From Pyronema omphalodes (Eukaryota; Ascomycota; Pezizomycetes; Pezizales; Pyronemataceae), in assembly GCA_024516155.1 (NCBI GenBank), contig JAJJXM010000015.1, positions 558,001-622,000 on the forward strand: DNA of 64,000 nucleotides. Direction: 5' to 3'. Shown here one piece after another: positions 57,930-64,000 of this stretch. The translations under genes and the position numbers were made by a program. The notes under the pieces are model-generated. The model did no database searches. It was not told where the DNA came from and worked only from the letters and a program-made list of their open reading frames with translations. How positions within the stretch are numbered: position 1 is the first letter of the stretch; every line of letters starts with the position of its first letter.

Positions 57930-58135
57930 TGTGAATGACAATTCTGATTCCCCCCCCCCCCCCCTCTCGACCCTTCCCCCGCCCCCCTCCATCCGTTCCA
58001 TTTTATATCACCCGGCCGAGACTAAAAACATCCTCGCTCATCAACAGTCATAGCCTTGATTATCGATACCCTTTTACATACCCAGATACCCAGAACTCAT
58101 TTCCTATCCATGGCTTCTACATATCGTGGATATTG
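57930..58135. repeat. Third, partial copy of the MCCB-flank repeat unit
   Basis: The CCTCCATCCGTTCCATTTTATATCACCCG..GAGACT region and downstream ATACCCTTTTACAT..AACTCATTTCC match 54180-54290. It is preceded by a C-tract (about 57949-57963). It joins the MCCA-pseudogene flank to the tRNA locus. Confidence 0.65.
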
Positions 58136-58470
58136 TGGATATCATGGATATAAGGATACAAGGATATAAGGATATAAGGATATATAGGACGACGATGGAG
58201 CCCAGGATCCAGTTTATTTTTCCCCATGGTTTGGGGTTGGATTTTGGGTTTTAGGTTTTGTTGGTTAGTGTGGGTTACTGGTAACTGGAGATGTGATGGA
58301 AAACTGGGGGTATGGGGGTTTGCGGTGGGGGTATGGGGGTATGGAGGGGGTTGCTGGTGAGGGGGACTGTCACCCTTCGTGCTTCTGGAACTTCCGAACA
58401 TGATACTTCGAAGCAGGAGAAATTGGAGATATCGGAAACTGACTACTGAAGAAAAAAAAAATCAAAAAGC
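58136..58470. other. Intergenic, tRNA 3' side
   Basis: Simple GGATATAAGG and GGGGGTATGGGGG repeats (58138-58185; 58305-58350). The A10 run at 58452-58461 (minus-strand T-run) is the likely Pol III terminator of the tRNA gene. Confidence 0.55.
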
Positions 58471-58542
58471 AGGTCTTACCCGGAGTCGAACCGGGGTTGC
58501 CGGAATCAGAATCCGAAGTGCTAACCACTACACTATAAAACC
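58471..58542 (-). tRNA. tRNA-Gln (anticodon CTG)
   Basis: 72-nt intronless tRNA on the minus strand: acceptor GGTTTTA / TAAGACC, D-arm with GTGTAGTGGTTAGCAC, anticodon stem TCGGA/TCCGG with loop TTCTGAT (anticodon CTG), and T-arm CCGGTTCGACTCCGG. It closely resembles fungal tRNA-Gln genes. Boxes A and B are intact and a T-run follows on the transcribed strand. CTG as Gln anticodon reads CAG codons. Confidence 0.96.
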
Positions 58543-60518
58543 AGTGATTATGTATGATTGCGTCTCCAATAGAATAAAATATGAAATAGAATGATTCGTC
58601 GCCACTGACCTTTTGAAAAGGGTGTCGGAAAACTGTTGTTGGAATAACAATGCGTTAGCTTCAAGGTAGACTTTAGTTTGTTGTTGGTGGTTGGTTGATG
58701 GAGTCACTCACTACTGCTCAGAGCTAGAATCGAGTGTCCTGAAATGCAAAGGTACATACCCGCGGGTGACTGGGTCATATTATAGATAACTCCGGAGTCT
58801 GGCAGTGGCTCAAGATTCAAGATTAAAGTTGCCTCAGTGACTACTGACGGGAGGAATTAACAGATGATGGCGTTGATTGTTGAAGTTTCGTTGCATGCTT
58901 GAGCGTTGAAGACATGGAGGAGTATGGAGATGTTGTAGTGTTGTGATTTGTCAAGGATGAATAGGGAATACTGGAAGAGGATTATTCTGATATTTCAGCC
59001 GTGACTTGCACAGCACAACAAGTATTTTTAAAAGCAACCTATACCACTTGAAATAACTGCAAAATCCAGAACACCTATACTTTTTACACATCCTTACCAG
59101 TCTCTATGATACCGTGCGTCATTTTAGAAAACGGTTCAGCTTGCATCTGTTAGTACAGTCAGACAGGATCTTTTCTCCTAATACCTCGGAACAGTTTCAA
59201 CTGTGACCACTGGGAAATTGCTATAAATGCATGCCCTTGTTATTATTCTTTCTTCATTGTCCCTCGATTCTCAGAACATCCCGTTCTGACTGCGAACTTG
59301 AAAAACTTAGAAAGTACTTTTAATGAAGATATCGTCACGGAAAGCGGGGACTTCACTGACAAAAAACCTTAGATCGAATGCTTTAACATAGATGAAGACG
59401 TTCTCAATGACATCCTAGTATATCTCGCTGAGTACTGTAAATGACTAAGGTAATAATAGCAGCCATGATACAATGGTTGAAAATGGAAATTTGATGGTGC
59501 ACTGGTTTATTACAGATGGCATGAGGATTGAGGTTCTGACATCTAAGGGATTGAGTATTCAGTTGTGACTTTTTGGTTTGTTATCTAACTACGAAGTGAA
59601 AAAGGTTTTGTAATATTTACACGCATATCGAACGGATTTTTTGTCTCGGTGATGTTTCTTATTGATGATATATGCCAAAGTTGTTTTTGTAACACAATCG
59701 CTGCAGATTCTTGTAAGCAAGTATTGATAACGATGGAAAATTCTTCAGGGTCCTGGTTTCGTTTCTGCTTTATGAACGGCAAAGAAGAGTTTTAGAAAGG
59801 GGGGGGGGGGGGGGGGGTTAAGTTCGGGAGATGCGTACGCTATCCAGCTAGCTCCTTTGAAAGCTTTCAGGGCATATAATTCAACTCTGAGACCTTGTAC
59901 AGGTCACAAATCAATTTCAATCTCTCTAATCATCATGCCAAGAATAAGTATCTAGACAATTTCTTACCTTGATAATTCCAAGAAGCGCAGTCGCATATTA
60001 TGCATAACATAGAGTCAAGACCTCCGTGCGATCGTAACATTACTGACATACATGTTCAAATATTAGATCCATGCTGGCACATGTCTGTTTCAAGGCGCCT
60101 AAGTCCAAGTGACTAGGACGTGAACATGGAGGCTGTAGATTTTGTTTCATTAGATTCCATGCATAGCAGATGTGGCACATTGGACTTCACTCATTACACA
60201 GTTATCCACCTCCACCTTCTTGTTCGTACTCTTTGACAATATCATATCTACTCAAAAAGCAGGTGCGATGCGATGGATGGAATGCAGCTTGTATGTGCTA
60301 TCGTATTCGGGTATGTGGGGTCAAGTGACATAAGGTATGTATATAAACCCCACTCCCGCGCGCGCTTGCAAGGGCCGTTGCAACGACATCTCTGCACTTC
60401 TCCACACACCTCTACACATTTCAAGACTGTTCATCAACCTCGGTTCTTACCCTCTTAGATTTAGGCGGGTGGTTGATTCGATTGATCAAAGCAACGGTTT
60501 GTCTAGCTAGCTATCAGA
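58543..60518. other. Gene-poor interval between tRNA and BTB gene
   Basis: No complete gene. A weak Skp1/BTB-like frame lies at 59265-59444 (separate entry). A G19-type homopolymer is at about 59799-59817. The last 150 bp hold the BTB leader (CACACCTCTACACATT). Frame 59585-59782 (minus) has no similarity. Confidence 0.45.
59265..59444 (+). pseudogene. Possible Skp1/BTB-like remnant (weak)
   Basis: One frame reads ..STFNEDIVTESGDFTDKKP-stop-IECFNIDEDVLNDILVYLAEYCK. The second part fits the end of a Skp1-type POZ fold (NVxxxVLxxVIEWCxxHK). It has an in-frame TAG at 59370 and no start or splice context. Called only as a possible decayed fragment near the BTB gene; coincidence is possible. Confidence 0.3.
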
Positions 60519-61405
60519 ATGGACGCATCATACACGAGCACGTTCAACCAAGCTACAGCGACCGGTAAAGGAACAACAATAGCGGCGCCTGATCCACACT
60601 GTCAATCCAAGCTAAAATTCCTCTCAGAATTAGGCGAGTACGTACAGGTTTCACCCTTTCTATTTTCGATTTTCCATGCTACATATTTATTAAATGCTAA
60701 CATAATCATGACTAGAATGCTCATTTCCGGTGCTTATTCTGATTTGACAATTAAAGTCGGATCTGAAACCTTCAATGTACACAAAGCGGTCCTTAGGGTT
60801 CGCACAAAGTTTTTCGAAATGGCTACTAGAGAAGGTGGATTTTTGGAATCGAAAAACAATACCGTTATTATTGAGGAACATAGTGCTCATGCTGTGTGGA
60901 GATTCTTGACATACTGCTATACTGGAGACTACCGAAATGATAAATATGAAGGCATTTCCGAAGGTTAGTTAGCATATCCATGTTTACAATGTGATTAGAT
61001 AAGACCAGTGAAGAGCAAGTTTCAGACTAACAAACTACAGATGATGATGAAATGTATGTTCAACACGCCCGAGTACATGCACTTGCGGACATGTTAGACA
61101 TCCCCGATCTCAAGCTTTTTGCAACGGAGAAATTAAAAATACAATTGAAATCCTGGGTTACAATCTCATTTATCCACTGCGTTCAAGAAATTTACACAAT
61201 GACAAATGCACCAGATCTGGGACTTCGGGATGCTCTTTTATCTGCTGCAGATACGAATATTCATATATTACTTGGGACGCCATTTTTTCAAGAGGAACTT
61301 CAAGGTTATGGTGAGTTTTTGGTGGCATTGTTGGTCAAGATTAGGTTAAGGATAAGTTCGAGTGTTGTATCGAAATCGCAGTTGAAAGGTGGAAGGCTTT
61401 ATTAA
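60519..61405 (+). CDS. BTB/POZ domain protein
   Basis: Predicted 243 aa from exons 60519-60637, 60716-60963 and 61041-61405. Introns are 78 nt (GTACGT..ACTAG, in frame if retained) and 77 nt (GTTAGT..TACAG). BTB core: MLISGAYSDLTIKVGSETFNVHKAVLRVRTKFFEMATR, then NTVIIEEHSAHAVWRFLTYCYTGDY. The following helices (VHALADMLDIPDLKLFATEKLKIQL) are the BACK-like extension common to fungal BTB proteins. There is no Kelch or other C-terminal domain. Such proteins are abundant in Pezizomycotina and often act as Cul3 adaptors, but the partner here is unknown. The 3' end could include another intron near GTGAGT (61310). The Leu/Arg-rich tail after LQGYGEFL is of uncertain truth. Start ATG at 60519 follows a leader with no better ATG. 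Confidence 0.82.
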
Positions 61406-62352
61406 CGGCGGACTATGGCGAAACGAACCAGGCAACTCGCGGGCTGGGCGGTGATCTGAGGGCAAGACGAGACAAAGACGAAGACGGACAAGGCGAGGAG
61501 AAGGGGGGTCTTGTAACTTGAGATTGAATTGATACAAGACGTTGCATGAGGACTATCTACGAGACAATTTCCCTACTACTTATACTTTTCCTGCATTCTG
61601 GTTTTTCCCGAACTCTGGATTTCACCGCCCCTTCCTCTTCCTCCTTGTCGTCATCCTTCCGAGTCATCCTCTTCCTTCTATCCTAGCTTTCCTTTCCTAA
61701 CCCTTTCCTCTTATCCCCCGTACCTCGACGCTCCGTCTTTCCTTTCCTCATCCTCCTTAACCTTCCATCCTAACTCTCCGTCCCTTTTCCCATCCTCCTT
61801 AATCCTCCATCCTAATCCTCCAGCTTCTCCTAATCTCTCGCCCCTAGCCCTCCATCCTTTTATCCCTCATTCCTTTGTATCCTCCTAGTCCTTCCTCGTT
61901 CCCGATTTTCCCCCTAGTCCTCCTCGTTCTCCGTTTCCTTTCTAACTCTTCTTCTTTCATCTCTTTTTCTTGATTTTATTCTATTCTTTTACGTGGGTTT
62001 TGTACTGAGCCGTGACAAAGGTGATGATTTTCGGTATGGCAGATTAAAATGGTGTGAGATTCGGTGGTTGAGAAAACTTTGGAGGATTATCCACGATGAG
62101 AAATTGAATTGATTGGAAGTCATAGTGTGTGGCTTTGGTGGTTGGATTGTTTTTCTATGTCAGGTCTTTATATCGTTTTATGTACAGGCCGAGGATGGCA
62201 CAATATTAAAGGGTCGGGGTTATGGAAATGTGACAATATATACCTAATATCAAGTAATAGTAATAGTTGCTATTGTTGGGCTCTACATAAATTCCTTAAT
62301 TCTCCTCCAGACCTTCCGCCTTCCAATCTCCAATTCTTCCCCTAAACAAATA

Positions 62353-62383
<31 letters not shown>

Positions 62384-62687
62384 ACATGAGCCTAACATTC
62401 ATCATTCACTAACTAGTGAATCTAACTTAAAGATTCTTCTAAAAATAATAATAATAAAGATTACAAAAATTAAAAAAAATCGATGAATAATAATAATAAT
62501 AATACATAATCAATCATCTTGAACTTTGAAGGATCTATCGATACGACACTCGAGTCAGAAGTCATGATTTTAGCTTTGTGCCTCATGCTATGCTTCATGT
62601 CTTCATGTCTTCGTTTTGCATAAGAATTATTATATCACTGTATTATATGCTGTAACCCTGAGAGAATGGGAGACTGGGGATTATTTA

Positions 62688-62856
<169 letters not shown>

Positions 62857-63133
62857 TAATGCCCAGCTATGGTGGAGTGGATACGGTCGTGTATTTATAC
62901 TGTGGTTGTACTGTGGTTGTGTTGCTGATACGTAGAGGTATGGATAGTGAGTGGTATGGATAGTAGTGTGGTTAGTAGTGTGTATAGGGGTGAGTATAGT
63001 AGTGTCGATAGTGGTGTGTATGCAGTACTAGTAAAAGCTTTATTTGTTTTTTCTGTTTGCTGCTTCCTATTTCGTATTTTGTTTTTCGTATTATTCATAT
63101 CATTCTAATCGTTAGGGGTTATCATATTCTTCT

Positions 63134-63432
63134 AGTTATTCAGTTATTCAGTTATTCAGTTATTCAGTTATTCAGTTATTCAGTTATTCAGTTATTCAGT
63201 TATTCAGTTATTCAGTTATTCAGTTATTCAGTTATTCAGTTATTCAGTTATTCAGTTATTCAGTTATTCAGTTATTCAGTTATTCAGTTATTCAGTTATT
63301 CAGTTATTCAGTTATTCAGTTATTCAGTTATTCAGTTATTCAGTTATTCAGTTATTCAGTTATTCAGTTATTCAGTTATTCAGTTATTCAGTTATTCAGT
63401 TATTCAGTTATTCAGTTATTCAGTTATTCAGT
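63134..63432. repeat. 8-bp minisatellite (AGTTATTC)n, about 37 copies
   Basis: Nearly perfect array of 299 bp. A stop-free frame (VIQLFSYS repeated) is a consequence of the 8x3 periodicity. It is the longest array in the window. Confidence 0.93.
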
Positions 63433-63672
63433 TCAGTCATCCAATGATCCAATCAGCCTAAACCCTCACCATTAACCCATATCACCCGAATCTTCAACCC
63501 TAAATCCTCAACCTTAACTTAGGCCCTTGATCTTTCCACCCTCCCCTAGACCATTATAAAAAGAAAAAACTTCTGCCGCTTCATACGATGCTGTAAATCA
63601 TAAAACACAATACAATACAATCTAACCTTTTCTATGTATCTATAGATGTATAGATGTATTAGTGTTCTGGCT

Positions 63673-64000
63673 TCAAACTCCAGCCTCGACTCCGGGTTTC
63701 ATCTGGCTTTGGTTTACCACAGCGTCGGCTTCAGCGTCGAGTTTGTATTGAAAAGTGCCTGTTGAGCTGCTTGTGGAGGTAGATATTGCCTTAGCACACA
63801 TCTCCTCGTTATGCTTGTTCTGTCAATGGTATGATTGGTATCTTTGCTCGTTATCCAATGTCACTCACTAAGATCTTCATCACCATCTTTCTGTCTCTCT
63901 TTGTCCTCTCAAGTGCCAGATCATCCTACGTCTGACTATGAGCACTTTCACGGTTTGGTCTGGCTTTGATCTGGCTTTGATCTGGCTTTGATCTGGCTTT
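63673..64000 (-). CDS. Unidentified gene, 3' exons only (partial at right edge)
   Basis: Two phase-0 exons are supported: 63869-63925 (DDLALERTKRDRKMVMKIL) and 63673-63819 (NKHNEEMCAKAI...MKPGVEAGV, stop at 63673-63675). They are separated by a 49-nt GTGAGT..TGACAG intron (63820-63868). The upstream side of the first exon has a TAG acceptor, after which an intron with 11-bp GATCTGGCTTT repeats runs off the window. The protein family is not recognised; the C-terminus is Ser/Thr-rich. Confidence 0.5.
63957..64000. repeat. 11-bp repeat (TCTGGCTTTGA)n at the right edge
   Basis: Four copies visible, cut by the window end. It lies inside the presumed intron of the partial minus-strand gene. Confidence 0.8.

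Noticed and set aside
63057..63461. 134-aa open frame with VIQLFSYS repeats
   Set aside because: Product of the 8-bp minisatellite; repeats keep all three plus-strand frames open.

Overview
The window is nuclear DNA from a filamentous ascomycete (Pezizomycotina). Genes are compact and carry several short GT-AG introns, mostly 45-180 nt, with CTAAC/CTGAC branch points. Gene content is typical of that group: Sho1, an Atg33-like protein, an RPC31-type Pol III subunit, and a leucine-degradation cluster of MCC-alpha, isovaleryl-CoA dehydrogenase and MCC-beta. Intergenic DNA is rich in microsatellites and long C/G homopolymers. A Leotiomycetes (Helotiales-like) source fits by gestalt, but no single feature proves it.

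Layout. 1-5.5 kb: 3' end of a PLAA/Doa1 gene, RPC31 and a two-RRM protein. 6.5-13.2 kb: peroxisomal 2,4-dienoyl-CoA reductase (C-terminal SKL), an Atg33-like protein, a Gcs1-type ArfGAP with a GC-AG intron, and UTP11. 13-22 kb: gene-poor, with ribosomal protein eL27, poly-C tracts and a fold-back repeat. 22-38 kb: SHO1, a Tcd1-type tRNA-modifying enzyme, a cyclin L-like protein, a pfkB kinase, a diacylglycerol/sphingosine-kinase-like protein, a MARVEL-like membrane protein and a DUF4336 protein. 39.2-40.2 kb: a three-exon coiled-coil orphan.

41-58 kb is the most interesting part. The cluster MCCA(-) / IVD(-) / MCCB(+) encodes two consecutive steps of leucine breakdown. It is bracketed by inverted, decayed copies of one unit: a secreted CAP (PR-1-like) gene followed by a truncated MCCA pseudogene. 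The left copy (about 41.3-43.2 kb, minus) holds only CAP and MCCA debris. The right copy (54.6-57.9 kb, plus) keeps an apparently intact CAP gene and an MCCA pseudogene. That pseudogene is interrupted by a 960-bp hAT element with an exact 8-bp target duplication, which the intact MCCA gene confirms as the empty site. The hAT element carries a hATC-like fragment and a nested 209-bp inverted-repeat element. The 3' end and flank of MCCB are also tandemly duplicated.

58-64 kb: tRNA-Gln(CTG), a BTB-domain protein, 9-bp and 8-bp minisatellites, and the 3' end of an unidentified minus-strand gene that runs off the window.

All exon boundaries were inferred by eye from splice consensus, phase and remembered family conservation. 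Nothing was confirmed by transcripts or searches.
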